In this document: piece by piece, positions 41,317 through 50,431 of the stretch
How the letters are laid out: each line of letters starts with the position of its first letter
Position numbering within the stretch: the first letter of the stretch is position 1
Assembly (NCBI GenBank): GCA_963701325.1
Contig: OY969604.1
Span: 1,612,001 to 1,676,000 of the forward strand
Length of the DNA stretch: 64,000 nt
Direction: 5' to 3'
DNA from: Bog-756 sp963701325
GTDB taxonomy: Bacteria; Actinomycetota; Acidimicrobiia; Acidimicrobiales; RAAP-2
Program-made: the position numbers and the translations under genes
The notes under the pieces: generated by a model
Seen by the model: only the letters and a program-made list of their open reading frames with translations
What the model was told of the DNA's origin: nothing
The model's database searches: none

Positions 41317-44253
41317 TCAGCCCCCCGTGCCGAGAGAGCCGGTGCTCGGGAGGGTCGTGGTCGTCGTGGTGGTGCTGGCCTCCGTCCCGCCGGTGAGCGC
41401 CTGGACCGCCTGGAGATTGGACTCGAGGGTGTTGATGTCGTTCTGGTAGGCCCCGAGGTTCCCTGCCTTGAGGTCGGCCTGCGACTGGGCGTAGGCCGTC
41501 TGCGCCTCGTTCAGCAGAGCCCGGACCTGGGGCGAGAGAGTTCCGAGCCCACCGGACTGTCCAGGGGTGGTGGACACCGGTGCCTGGAACAGCGAGGTCA
41601 ACGCATCCCCGAGGGTGTTCCCGATAGCGGCTGGTGAGTTCCCGTAGACAGCGAGGACCCGTTGGAGCTCAGGCAAAGCGTTGCGCGACGACTGGACGTA
41701 GAGGGGCTGGATGTAGAGCAGTGCGTTGGCGACCGGAATCATGAGGACCTGCCCCAACAGCACGGACAAGCCGTTCTGGTTGAGGAGGGAGATCGCGCTC
41801 GAGACGCTCGGTGTGGCCGAGATCCTGGCCGCGACGATGGCGGGTCCGTTGACCGGATTTGCGCGAGGCGTCACGAACATCTTGAGCTGACCGTAGTGAC
41901 CGGGATCCGATCCGGCCATCATGAACCCGGAGAGCGTCTGGATCTGATTTCCCCCTGACGAGGGGACCAGCGCGTCGATCAGATTGAACGACTGGGCGGA
42001 TTCCCCGGGAATCTTGAGGACCTGATAGATGGGCGCCATCCGCACCTGCTGTCCCGTAGACACCACCTGGCCCACCGCGTTGACGGTCTGGGTGGTGGCG
42101 AGGGCAGCGGAGGGCGAACCCGAACCGGGGGACGGCGAGATCGTCCATGCGTCGGCCGCACTGTAGAAGTTGGCCGCCTGCTTGATGTGGTACTTGCCGA
42201 ACATGGTCGCCTGTACGGCGAAAATGTCCTCGGGATAGCGCAGGTGGGCCACGAGCTGGCTGCTCATCTTCGATTCCGGCGTGAACATCCCGGGGAATGC
42301 CTTCTCGTAGGTCTGGATGATCGGATCGCTCGGGTCCGTCACGTAGAAGGTCATCTTGCCGGTGTAGGCGTTGATGAGCACCTTGACCGAGTTCCGGACA
42401 TAGTTGAAGTTGCTGGAGAGCAAGCCGCTGGCCGGGTTGACGGCGATGGTGTTGGCATTCTGCGCGTACGGATAATTGGAGGTTGTCGTATAGGCGTCCT
42501 GTACCCAGTCGATCTGCCCGTTGAGCAGCACCGGATACGGGTCGGCATCCAGGCTGAGGAACGGCGCCGCCTTCGTCACGCGCTGCTGGACACCACGAGC
42601 GAACATGATTCGCGAATTCGAAGTGATCTGATTGGAGATGAGCAGGTTGATGTCGTTGAACCGGACGGCGAACATCGCCCGGTCGAAGAGGTTGGAGAGC
42701 TGCACGCCTCCGTTGCCCGAGTAGTGGGTCTCGACGTTGCCCCCGAGCGGGAGCTGGTAGTCGATCTCCGGTTGCTTGGTATTGGCGACCACGTACGGTG
42801 CACTGGCCAACCCGAAGTAGACCGCCGGCTGGGTCACCTGGGGGAGACCGTTGGAGACCGGCGGGACACCCAATACTGCGAACTCGGGATCGCCATTGCT
42901 GGTCGCCTCATTCGCCTGCGAGATGATCATGCCGTAGCCGTGGGTGTACTGCAGGGTGGTGTTCACCCACGAGTTCGACGGCAGGTCGTTCTGGTTGATC
43001 TCGCGGACCCCGACCACGACCGGGGTCTCGACCCCGTTGATGGCGTACCGATCGAGGGTCAGCGCCTGGAACTGATAGTAGGAGCGGATGTCCTGGAGCT
43101 TCTGATATGTCGGCTGGGTCTGCGTAGGATCCCAGAGTCGGACGTTGGCCAGCGTGTCGCTGTTCGCGGTCAGCTGATCGGCACTGAGCGTCGACGATGC
43201 CGGATAGCCCTCGGTCTGGACGTTGTTGATCCCCATCGCCGTCCGCGTGGCGATGATGTTGCGTTGGATGTAGGGGCGCTCGAGGGTGTTCTGGGACGGG
43301 TTCACCTTGAGCGCCTGGACGAGCGCCGGGTAGATCGTGCCGGCGGTCAGTGCCACGAGGAACCACAGACCGACCCCAAGGATGGGGAGCGCCCACCCCT
43401 GACGACGGATGTTGTAGATGAGGAGCGCCGCCGCGGCGAACGACACCAGGATGAGCAGGTCGAGGGCCGGGAGCCGGGCGTGCACGTCAGTGTAGCCGGC
43501 CCCCTGCACAAACCCGTTGGAGGAGAGGTCCAGGTTGAAGCGGGCCAGGTAGTAGCCCACGGCCTTGACCAGAGCGAGGAGACCCAGGATGACCGAGAGG
43601 TGCGCCTTGACGGCCGGGCGGACCCGCGGGCGTTGTCCCTGGAGCCGGATGCCGCCGTTGAGATAGTGGCTGACCAGGGTGGCGAGGAACACAACCACCA
43701 GTGCCACCAGGGCCCAGTGCACGAGGAACTGCTCGAAGGGCAGGGTGAACACGTAGAAGGCCACGTTGCGGTGGAACTCCGGGTCACTCGTCGGGAAGGG
43801 CGTGCTGTTCCGGAAGAGGAGCCAGTTCTGCCACTGGCCGACGGCCTGTGACCCGACGATCAGGGACAGCACCACCACGACGACCGCTCGCAGCCAGCGG
43901 GCGTACGGTCCGACCACCTCGCGGTAGCGCTTGACGAATTCGTCCTCGGCGTCGAGTGTCGGACCCTTCGGGGCGAGGCGCTCCGCCACCAACAGGCTTG
44001 CCAGGAGCATCGCCGCGAAGATGAGCGAGAAGACGATCAGCAGCCCGGCCTTGATCTCGAACATCTTGAGCCAGACTGAGTGCAGATTGACCGACGAGAA
44101 CCAGAGGGCGTCGGTGTAGAACGTTGCGAACGTCCGCAGTGAGGCAAAGATGATCACGAGGACGACGACGACCGCGATGATCCACCGTCGGCGTCGGCGT
44201 CGCGGAGATCGCTCGGTCTGTGCGGTCGTGGGCATGTCGCTGGCTGGAGGCAT
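41317..44253 (-). CDS. UPF0182 family integral membrane protein
   Basis: This 978-residue protein matches the UPF0182 family conserved in actinobacteria and cyanobacteria. It has a basic cytoplasmic N terminus, about seven transmembrane helices in the first 330 residues (first near 25-45), and a very large extracytoplasmic domain with family motifs such as ERPYIQRNIIATRTAMGI and HGYGMIISQANE. The C terminus is a coiled-coil-like segment followed by a Thr-rich tail. The biochemical role is not established. It is the last gene of a unit with the YlbL-like protease and the DivIVA-domain protein. Start ATG 44253; ATG 44235 is also possible. Confidence 0.9.
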   Translation of the reverse strand: MPPASDMPTTAQTERSPRRRRRRWIIAVVVVLVIIFASLRTFATFYTDALWFSSVNLHSVWLKMFEIKAGLLIVFSLIFAAMLLASLLVAERLAPKGPTLDAEDEFVKRYREVVGPYARWLRAVVVVVLSLIVGSQAVGQWQNWLLFRNSTPFPTSDPEFHRNVAFYVFTLPFEQFLVHWALVALVVVFLATLVSHYLNGGIRLQGQRPRVRPAVKAHLSVILGLLALVKAVGYYLARFNLDLSSNGFVQGAGYTDVHARLPALDLLILVSFAAAALLIYNIRRQGWALPILGVGLWFLVALTAGTIYPALVQALKVNPSQNTLERPYIQRNIIATRTAMGINNVQTEGYPASSTLSADQLTANSDTLANVRLWDPTQTQPTYQKLQDIRSYYQFQALTLDRYAINGVETPVVVGVREINQNDLPSNSWVNTTLQYTHGYGMIISQANEATSNGDPEFAVLGVPPVSNGLPQVTQPAVYFGLASAPYVVANTKQPEIDYQLPLGGNVETHYSGNGGVQLSNLFDRAMFAVRFNDINLLISNQITSNSRIMFARGVQQRVTKAAPFLSLDADPYPVLLNGQIDWVQDAYTTTSNYPYAQNANTIAVNPASGLLSSNFNYVRNSVKVLINAYTGKMTFYVTDPSDPIIQTYEKAFPGMFTPESKMSSQLVAHLRYPEDIFAVQATMFGKYHIKQAANFYSAADAWTISPSPGSGSPSAALATTQTVNAVGQVVSTGQQVRMAPIYQVLKIPGESAQSFNLIDALVPSSGGNQIQTLSGFMMAGSDPGHYGQLKMFVTPRANPVNGPAIVAARISATPSVSSAISLLNQNGLSVLLGQVLMIPVANALLYIQPLYVQSSRNALPELQRVLAVYGNSPAAIGNTLGDALTSLFQAPVSTTPGQSGGLGTLSPQVRALLNEAQTAYAQSQADLKAGNLGAYQNDINTLESNLQAVQALTGGTEASTTTTTTTLPSTGSLGTGG

Positions 44254-44263
44254 CCGGAGCAGC

Positions 44264-46069
44264 CTAGATGGAAGCCGGGACCAGCAGACATCGACACCCG
44301 GGGTGGGCCGGCGGGTGCGGATTCCCGGTGGGGAACGGCTCGCCGGCCTGCTGTGGGCCGTTGAGGCCGTTGTCCTCGCAGTCGGGGCAGGGCGTCTCCC
44401 CGGGAGGTGGGACGGCGATCCACTCGATCTCGGCCCCTGAGCCTCCCGTGGCGGCTGCGATCGTCCCCAGCGAAAACGCAGCCAGCACGTGGTCCGCGGC
44501 GAGACCTTCGACCCGCTCCCCCTTCCACTCTCGGAATGCCGATCCGATGTGCTCGACAGCGACGGACTCCTCGGCCCCGTCGAGGCCGTCCTCCTCGAGC
44601 AGTCGGCGGCGCAACGGCCCGGCCAACGCTTCGGCCAGCTGGTCGGCGATCCCCACGAGGGCATCGCCACTGGGGCGGTCGTCCGATCCGGTCGCCGCGA
44701 ACGCAACGCCCGCCTCTGCGGCCTGCTCGAGCGCCGGGAGCGCAGACGTGGCGAATCGGTCGAGGTGCTCGCCCTCGGGAGGCAGCAGGTCGCTCGACCA
44801 GGTCGCTCCCCTGGATCGCAGAGCGTCGAGCAGGTCGTTCTGGTAGTCCTGGAGCGTGCGCTTGAGCCGGCGCCCGAGTGCCGTGACGATCGGGCGCAGC
44901 ATCTCGTCTCTGCGCACCGCCATCGGGTGCCGGTCCGCCGGAGGCCCCTCGTCGGCCTCACCTTCAGGGGTCACCGCTGACGGGATCTCGCCGGTTTCCG
45001 ATGGATCCCCCTCCGGGTCGGGTTCCGCGACGGCGGGCTCCGAGGGCACCGGCTGTGCATGGGCGGCCCGGATCTTGGCGAACAGGGCGTCGACCTCTTC
45101 GACCGGTGGAGCTGCCTCGGCCGTCGAGGCTGCTCCCGGCGCGGCGACGTCTCCGGGCTCCGTGGCCGCCGCGGTCTCGGGGCCGGTGCCCTCGTCGGTT
45201 GGGGAACCGACGACAGGAGGACCGTCCCCGTGTTCGGTGGCATCGGGTACCTCGCCCAGGGCGGCGGCTGCCTCCGTCTCCTCGGCCACCAGGATGGCCG
45301 CCAGCTCCTCGGGTGTCCCCTCGTCGGGACGCTCCGCCGCTTCGCGGCCCGCGGCTTCCGCGGCAAGACGCGCATCGTTCTCGGCATTGAACAGCTCGTC
45401 GGCGATGCTCTCGACCGAAGTGCGCACGTCCTGGACGGTCTGCGCGAGCCGCTCGCGCCCGGCGCGCAGTTGCTCGATCTGGGCATGGAGCACCCGACGG
45501 CGTCGCGAGAGATCAGCGAGCACCCGGGCGCGCAGCTGCTGGGCCTCCTCCACCATCGCCCGGCACTCCTCACGGGCCCGTTCCGCCATCAGCTCGGCCT
45601 CGTCGCGTGCCTTGTCGAGAGCCGTGGCCACCTGCAGGTCGGTCCGCTCCCGCAGCACACGGACGGCCTCCTCGACCTCCGCTGACCGATCGGACACCAG
45701 CGTGTCGGCACGGGACCGGGCCTGTTCGGCGGTGTCGGTCGCCTCGCCCAGCAGACGCTGGGCTTCGGCTTCAGCGTTGGCCAGTACCTCGGCGGCGACC
45801 TCGTGCGCGCTGTGCAGGACCCGGGCGGTCTCCTTCCCGAGCGCCTCGGTCAGGGTCGGCTCGTCGAGCACCGGATTGGCCGCCCGGACCTCGCTCGCGG
45901 CCAGCTCTTGGAGGATCTCGCGCTCCCGCTCGGCCAGGCCACGCAGGCCGTCCGCGATCGACTCGAGGTAGTCCCTCACCTCGCCGGGGTCGAACCCGCG
46001 GCGCACCGAGGCGAACGTATGCCGGGCCACGTCGTCGGGAGCCAGGTGGGGCGACGAGGTGATGGTCAT
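44264..46069 (-). CDS. DivIVA-domain coiled-coil protein with phage MuF-like C terminus
   Basis: This 601-residue protein begins with a DivIVA-type domain (PDDVARHTFASVRRGFDPGEVRDYLESI), which targets curved membrane and septa. About 180 residues of Ala/Glu-rich coiled coil follow, then an acidic disordered stretch (about 220-385), and a helical C-terminal domain (about 390-601). The last 40 residues hold CPDC, then PFPTGN and HPPAHPGCRC, closely resembling the zinc-type ending of phage minor head proteins of the MuF/SPP1 gp7 family. The start is ATG 46069, with GAGGAA seven bases upstream. UPF0182 follows ten bases later. Confidence 0.8.
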   Translation of the reverse strand: MTITSSPHLAPDDVARHTFASVRRGFDPGEVRDYLESIADGLRGLAEREREILQELAASEVRAANPVLDEPTLTEALGKETARVLHSAHEVAAEVLANAEAEAQRLLGEATDTAEQARSRADTLVSDRSAEVEEAVRVLRERTDLQVATALDKARDEAELMAERAREECRAMVEEAQQLRARVLADLSRRRRVLHAQIEQLRAGRERLAQTVQDVRTSVESIADELFNAENDARLAAEAAGREAAERPDEGTPEELAAILVAEETEAAAALGEVPDATEHGDGPPVVGSPTDEGTGPETAAATEPGDVAAPGAASTAEAAPPVEEVDALFAKIRAAHAQPVPSEPAVAEPDPEGDPSETGEIPSAVTPEGEADEGPPADRHPMAVRRDEMLRPIVTALGRRLKRTLQDYQNDLLDALRSRGATWSSDLLPPEGEHLDRFATSALPALEQAAEAGVAFAATGSDDRPSGDALVGIADQLAEALAGPLRRRLLEEDGLDGAEESVAVEHIGSAFREWKGERVEGLAADHVLAAFSLGTIAAATGGSGAEIEWIAVPPPGETPCPDCEDNGLNGPQQAGEPFPTGNPHPPAHPGCRCLLVPASI

Positions 46070-46097
46070 CCGGCGTTCCTCGGGCATGGCCCAGAGC

Positions 46098-47351
46098 CTA
46101 CGACTGCGGATCGACCGATCGGCTCATCCTGCCGACGCACCGGACAGCGACCGCGCCGTGCAACGGGGGGACCTTCCCGCCGTTGGCCGCCAGAACCTTG
46201 AGGGCCTGTTCCAACGTCGAGACCTCGTAGATCTTGAGGCCGGGCCGGTCCTTCGAGAGGGCCGCCTTGTACTCCTGGTGTGGCACGAGGAAGATGGTGG
46301 CGCCCGCATTCTCGACGGCGATGGTCTTCTGGGGGACGCCTCCGACATCGCCCACGTTGCCCTGGTCGTCCATCGTCCCTGTGGCCGCGATGGTGTGCCC
46401 ACCGGTGAGCGAACCGGCCGAGAGCGCGTCGATCACCCCGAGGGTCATTGCCAGCCCCGCCGACGGCCCGCCGATGTTGGTGACGTCGATGTCGACCGGG
46501 AAGGGGTAGGTGTAGTCGACCTGGTCCTCCGGCTCGATCCCGACGTTGAGGGACACGGTCTGCCCGTCGACCTCGACCTTGGTCTCGCGGAGGGTGATCG
46601 GGACGGGTCCCGGGGGGTGGGTCGCTCCTCGCCGCACGGTGAAGACGACCGTCTGGCCCGAGTGGTATCGCTGGAGCACCGTGGTCAGGCCTTCGGCCGT
46701 CGGGGTTGCAACCCCGTCGACCGCGGTGATCACGTCGCCGACGTCGAGCACCCCGGCGGCCGGGGTCCCGGGGAACGTCCCGAAGACCACCGCCCCGGCA
46801 GCCGTGGCCGGCACCGGGTAGCCGAGATAGCGGAGGGCCGAGGTCTTGGCGTAGTCCTCGGCCTGTGACATCTCGAGCGCACCCTGGGCGTCGAGTTCCG
46901 ACGCAGCAGTCCCGCCGGTGACAGCGGTGAGCGGGTAGAGGCTGGTGTTCCCATGGAAGTACTTGTTCTGGAGCTTGTAGAAGTAGTAGCTGAGTGCGGA
47001 GACCCGGGCCTCCTCCACGTCGGTCAGGAGGACCGGATTCGTCACCGGGTGGGCACGGTCCGGGGGAACGGTGATGAATTGCTGGACGGACTGGGCCTGG
47101 CCGGGCTGGATGGCGTAGTAGTTGAGATTCACTCTCGAGGACACGGCCACCGCGAGCGCCACGATGACGAAGAGCACCCACGGCCACCGTCTGCGGCGCC
47201 GCGGCGGCGGAGCGGGCACCGTCGGGTCCGTGTGCAGGGACGCTCCCTCCGGAGGAAGGTCTGGCGGCGTCCCGAGTCCCGGAGGGGGGGCGATGCCGAA
47301 GGGGACCGGAGGGGGGTCCGCCGCAGCCGTGATGGGCTCGTCGTCGGTCAT
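46098..47351 (-). CDS. Membrane-anchored PDZ and Lon (S16) protease, YlbL-like
   Basis: This 417-residue protein has a Pro-rich cytoplasmic N terminus, one transmembrane helix (about 56-72), a PDZ domain (about 175-260) and a C-terminal Lon-type protease domain. The catalytic dyad is visible: S297 in NIGGPSAGLAM and K342 in GDVGGVPQKTIAVENAGA. Related YlbL proteins in other Gram-positives work on envelope proteins during stress and division. It heads the unit with the DivIVA-domain protein and UPF0182. Its start codon is nine bases from that of the divergent HEAT-repeat gene. Confidence 0.9.
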   Translation of the reverse strand: MTDDEPITAAADPPPVPFGIAPPPGLGTPPDLPPEGASLHTDPTVPAPPPRRRRRWPWVLFVIVALAVAVSSRVNLNYYAIQPGQAQSVQQFITVPPDRAHPVTNPVLLTDVEEARVSALSYYFYKLQNKYFHGNTSLYPLTAVTGGTAASELDAQGALEMSQAEDYAKTSALRYLGYPVPATAAGAVVFGTFPGTPAAGVLDVGDVITAVDGVATPTAEGLTTVLQRYHSGQTVVFTVRRGATHPPGPVPITLRETKVEVDGQTVSLNVGIEPEDQVDYTYPFPVDIDVTNIGGPSAGLAMTLGVIDALSAGSLTGGHTIAATGTMDDQGNVGDVGGVPQKTIAVENAGATIFLVPHQEYKAALSKDRPGLKIYEVSTLEQALKVLAANGGKVPPLHGAVAVRCVGRMSRSVDPQS

Positions 47352-47360
47352 AGTGGTGCG

Positions 47361-47978
47361 ATGCAGCCTGCCACGGAACCGGACCGCGGCAACGTCATCG
47401 CACGCCGTCGGGAGGTCGCTCGGGCGGGCCATCTGGGCGACGCCTCGACGGCTCGCGCGGGCCTGACCGACGAGGCCGGAGCGGTGCGGACGACCGCGCT
47501 CGGTGCGCTCGAGCGGCTCGGTGCGCTGACCGACGCAGACCTCGAGCGGGCGATCGGCGATGCCGATCCGACCGTGCGCCGACGAGCGTGCGAGCTGGCC
47601 GCGTCGCATCCGCCGGTCGACATGCGCGGCGCACTCGCCGATCGGGACACCACGGTGGTCGAGATGGCCGCGTGGGCGCTCGGCGAGCGCGGGGAACGCA
47701 CCGCGGTCCGGGCGCTGGCCCGGATGTCCTCTCCCGCCGGACAGGCGGACCCGCTCTGCCGCGAGGCCGCGGTCGCCGCGCTCGGGGCGATCGGCGACCC
47801 GGACGGGCTGCCGGCCGTGTTGGCCGCACTCGCGGACAAGCCCGCCATCCGCCGCAGGGCCGCGGTCGCGTTGGCCGCCTTCGAGGGACCCGAGGTGGAG
47901 GCGGCCCTGCGCCGGTGCCTCGAAGACCGGGACTGGCAGGTGCGTCAGGTCGCGGAGGACCTGCTCGCCGTCGAATGA
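47361..47978 (+). CDS. HEAT-repeat protein
   Basis: This 205-residue all-helical protein consists of about five HEAT repeats (GLTDEAGAVRTTALGALERL, AIGDADPTVRRRACELAA, ALADRDTTVVEMAAWALGE, AAVAALGAIGDPDGLPAVLAAL, CLEDRDWQVRQVAEDLL). HEAT proteins are scaffolds for protein or DNA binding. ATG 47361 starts nine bases from the divergent protease gene, with no ribosome-binding site, so it may be leaderless. The frame is open further left, but that part is antisense to the protease. Confidence 0.78.
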   Translation: MQPATEPDRGNVIARRREVARAGHLGDASTARAGLTDEAGAVRTTALGALERLGALTDADLERAIGDADPTVRRRACELAASHPPVDMRGALADRDTTVVEMAAWALGERGERTAVRALARMSSPAGQADPLCREAAVAALGAIGDPDGLPAVLAALADKPAIRRRAAVALAAFEGPEVEAALRRCLEDRDWQVRQVAEDLLAVE

Positions 47979-48014
47979 CCGACCGGGATCAGGTCACCCC
48001 GGCGCGACCACGGC

Positions 48015-49020
48015 TCAGGATTCGGCCGCGGCAAAGATCGGACGGAGCTCGTCGAACGTGTCCAGACAGAGCCCTGCGCCGAGCACCACGCATTCGAGCG
48101 GCGTCGCGACCAGGTGCACCGCGACCTCGGTCTCGTCGGCCAGCCGGTTGGCCAGTCCCCGGAGCATGGCGCCGCCACCGACCAGATGGATGCCCTCGTA
48201 GATGATGTCCTGCGCCAACTCGGGCGGAGCGTCGGCCAGGCATGCCAGCACGGTCGCGACGATGAGGTCGACCTGGTCCCGGAGCGCGTAGCGCACTTCC
48301 TCGGGCGAGAGGACCACGAATTTTGGCTGTCCGGTGGTGATCTCGCGGCCGCGCACCTCGGCCTTGACCTCGTCGGCGTAGGGCAACGCCGACCCGATGG
48401 CCAGCTTGACCTCCTCGCCGGTGCGCTCACCGATCGCGATGCCGTGCTCCTGACGCACGTAGGCCTGGATGGCGGCGTCCATGTCGAACCCACCGCACCG
48501 GACCGCCCGCGAGGCGACGACCCCGCCCAGCGAGATGACCGCCGTCTCGGTCGTCCCACCACCCACGTCCACCACCATGTTGCCGACCGGTTCGTGGATG
48601 GCGAGGCCGGCACCGATGGCCGCTGCCATCGGCTGCTCGATGAGGTGGGCGGCCGAGGCACCTGCGCGCCTGGCGGCCTCCTTGACTGCCGCGTCGCTCG
48701 ACCGAGGTGATGGCGGAGGGCACGCAGATGAGGACGCGAGGGCGGTTGAACTTTGTCACCCCTGCTCGCCGCAACAGCAGGCGGATCATCCGTTCGGTGA
48801 TGTCGAAGTCGGTGATCGCACCTTCTCGCAGGGGCCGGACGGCCACGATGTAGCCGGGGGTGCGTCCGATCATCTGCCACGCCTCGTTGCCCACCGCGAG
48901 GACATCGTGGCTCCTCGAGTTGAGCGCGATGACCGTCGGTTGGTTGAGGATGATCCCGCGACCTCTGGCGAACACCAGCGTGTTGGCCGTGCCGAGGTCG
49001 ATCGCGAGGTCCCGGGCCAC
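48015..49020 (-). pseudogene. mreB: MreB rod-shape protein with one-base frameshift
   Basis: The region encodes a full-length MreB-type actin homologue (about 334 residues) in two frames. The first part (DLGTANTLVFARGRGIILN, ERMIRLLLRRAGV, PSAITSVERR) starts at GTG 49020. The second part (AVKEAARRAGASAAHLIEQP, VDVGGGTTETAVISLGG, LVGGGAMLRGL) continues after a one-base slip. The slip lies at about 48690, where one extra base follows the CGACGC codons on the coding strand. MreB guides wall synthesis at the lateral membrane. The frameshift is either a sequence error or real inactivation; everything else looks intact. Confidence 0.85.
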
Positions 49021-49138
49021 CCCGTCATCGTAGGGCCACACCGGGCAGGGCCCGGGAGTGGGCCCGTGCGGTGCACGTCGCGGTGCACATGGCAGTGGCG
49101 ACGCCCCTCGCGGCCGTGCCCTCGGTAACCTTCGGTCC

Positions 49139-50422
49139 GTGCACGGTGATGACCAGGGCGGCATCGGTGGTCGTTCCGACGATGACTGGGGCGACGACGA
49201 GGAACCGATGCGCGGGTGGGTCCCACCCGACGACCGGCTCTGGCGCCACCCGTCCGAGGCGGCGCACGGGTCTGTCCAGACTGTGGTCGGACGCGCCAAT
49301 CCGGGTGTCCCCGGCCGCTGGCTGCTCGGTGGCGCCGTCCTCTGCCTCCTGACCGTCGTGGTGGCCACCGGGGTCACCATGACCGCGACCGTGTCGCCGG
49401 AGCCCGGCGCGCCGCCGGTACCCACCATCGTCCCGACCACCGAGCCGGGGACCGTCGCTGTCGTCGTGGATCGGCGGCACCTGGCAGGCATCGAATCGAA
49501 CGTGCGCCGCTCGACGGTCCTCCTGATGGTCTCGAGGCCGGGCAGAACCGTGATCGGCACCGGTGTCGTCGCCTGGCCCGGGGGGATCATCGTGACCCCT
49601 TCCTCGGTGCTCGACGGTGCCAGGACCATCACTGCCGTGGAGTCGGACGGCACCCGGGAGCCGGCGTCCTTGGTGGGTACCGACGCGGCGTCGGGGATCG
49701 CGGTCGTGCACATCGACGACGACCTGCCGGTTGCCTCGTTCAGCGACGACGACCCGCCGGCGGGCAGCACCCTCATGGCCATCTCCGAGCGGCCTCGTGT
49801 GAGGGGTACCGGAACACCGGACACCCGCCTTTACGCCGGCACGGTGCTCTCCGCCGGCCAGCCCGGCGGGAACGGCCTGCTCTCGGAGTTCGCCCCCACC
49901 ATGGTTGCCACCCCACTCACCGTGCGTGACATCGGCTGCCCGCTGGTCGACCAGTCGGGCCAGGTGTGGGGCATCCTCTTCGAGCTCTCAGGCCCGTCCG
50001 CGGCCCGCACCTCTGTCTTCCTGCCCGGGGAACTCGTCCAGGACGTCACCGGGCAGCTGGTGACCGGCGGTGCGGTCGTCCAGGGCTGGCTCGGGATCGC
50101 GCTGGCGCCCTCCGCGTTGGTGACCCGGTCGCTGGACTCGACCACGACGACGCTCGACGTCGCACCCAGCACCGGCGCGGTGGTCGGAGCGGTGTGGCCC
50201 GGGAGTCCCGCGTACGAAGCGGGTATCGAGGCAGGGGACGTCGTCGTCGACGTCGACGGGCACGCCGTCGGCTCCGATGCCGATCTGCGGACCCGCCTCT
50301 ATGCGGACCCTCCGGGTACCACGCTGCAGCTCACCCTGGAGCGGAACGGCACCACCGTGGGCGCGACCGCAGTCCTGGGCACCGCCGACAGCGATGTACC
50401 GGAGGGAGCCTCGTCGTCATAG
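49139..50422 (+). CDS. HtrA-like PDZ membrane protein lacking the catalytic triad
   Basis: This 427-residue protein has a cytoplasmic N terminus with the WVPPDDRLWRHPSEA motif common in actinobacterial HtrA proteins, one transmembrane helix (61-83), a trypsin-like beta-barrel (about 110-310) and a C-terminal PDZ domain (about 320-410). All three catalytic positions look altered: the His region reads VTPSSVLDG, the Asp region SGIAVVHI, and the Ser region DIGCPLVD in place of GNSGGPL. It is probably a binding or sensing protein. The GTG at 49139 is the likely start. It is divergent from mreB and lies ten bases before the next gene. Confidence 0.8.
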   Translation: MHGDDQGGIGGRSDDDWGDDEEPMRGWVPPDDRLWRHPSEAAHGSVQTVVGRANPGVPGRWLLGGAVLCLLTVVVATGVTMTATVSPEPGAPPVPTIVPTTEPGTVAVVVDRRHLAGIESNVRRSTVLLMVSRPGRTVIGTGVVAWPGGIIVTPSSVLDGARTITAVESDGTREPASLVGTDAASGIAVVHIDDDLPVASFSDDDPPAGSTLMAISERPRVRGTGTPDTRLYAGTVLSAGQPGGNGLLSEFAPTMVATPLTVRDIGCPLVDQSGQVWGILFELSGPSAARTSVFLPGELVQDVTGQLVTGGAVVQGWLGIALAPSALVTRSLDSTTTTLDVAPSTGAVVGAVWPGSPAYEAGIEAGDVVVDVDGHAVGSDADLRTRLYADPPGTTLQLTLERNGTTVGATAVLGTADSDVPEGASSS

Positions 50423-50431
50423 CATGAGCTG

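Noticed and set aside
42187..43851. A 554-codon plus-strand frame opposite the UPF0182 gene
   Set aside because: No motifs and Val/Asp/Arg-rich composition; the minus-strand UPF0182 protein explains the region.
46953..47360. Extending the HEAT-repeat gene 136 codons upstream
   Set aside because: The extension is antisense to the YlbL-like protease and shows no HEAT repeats.
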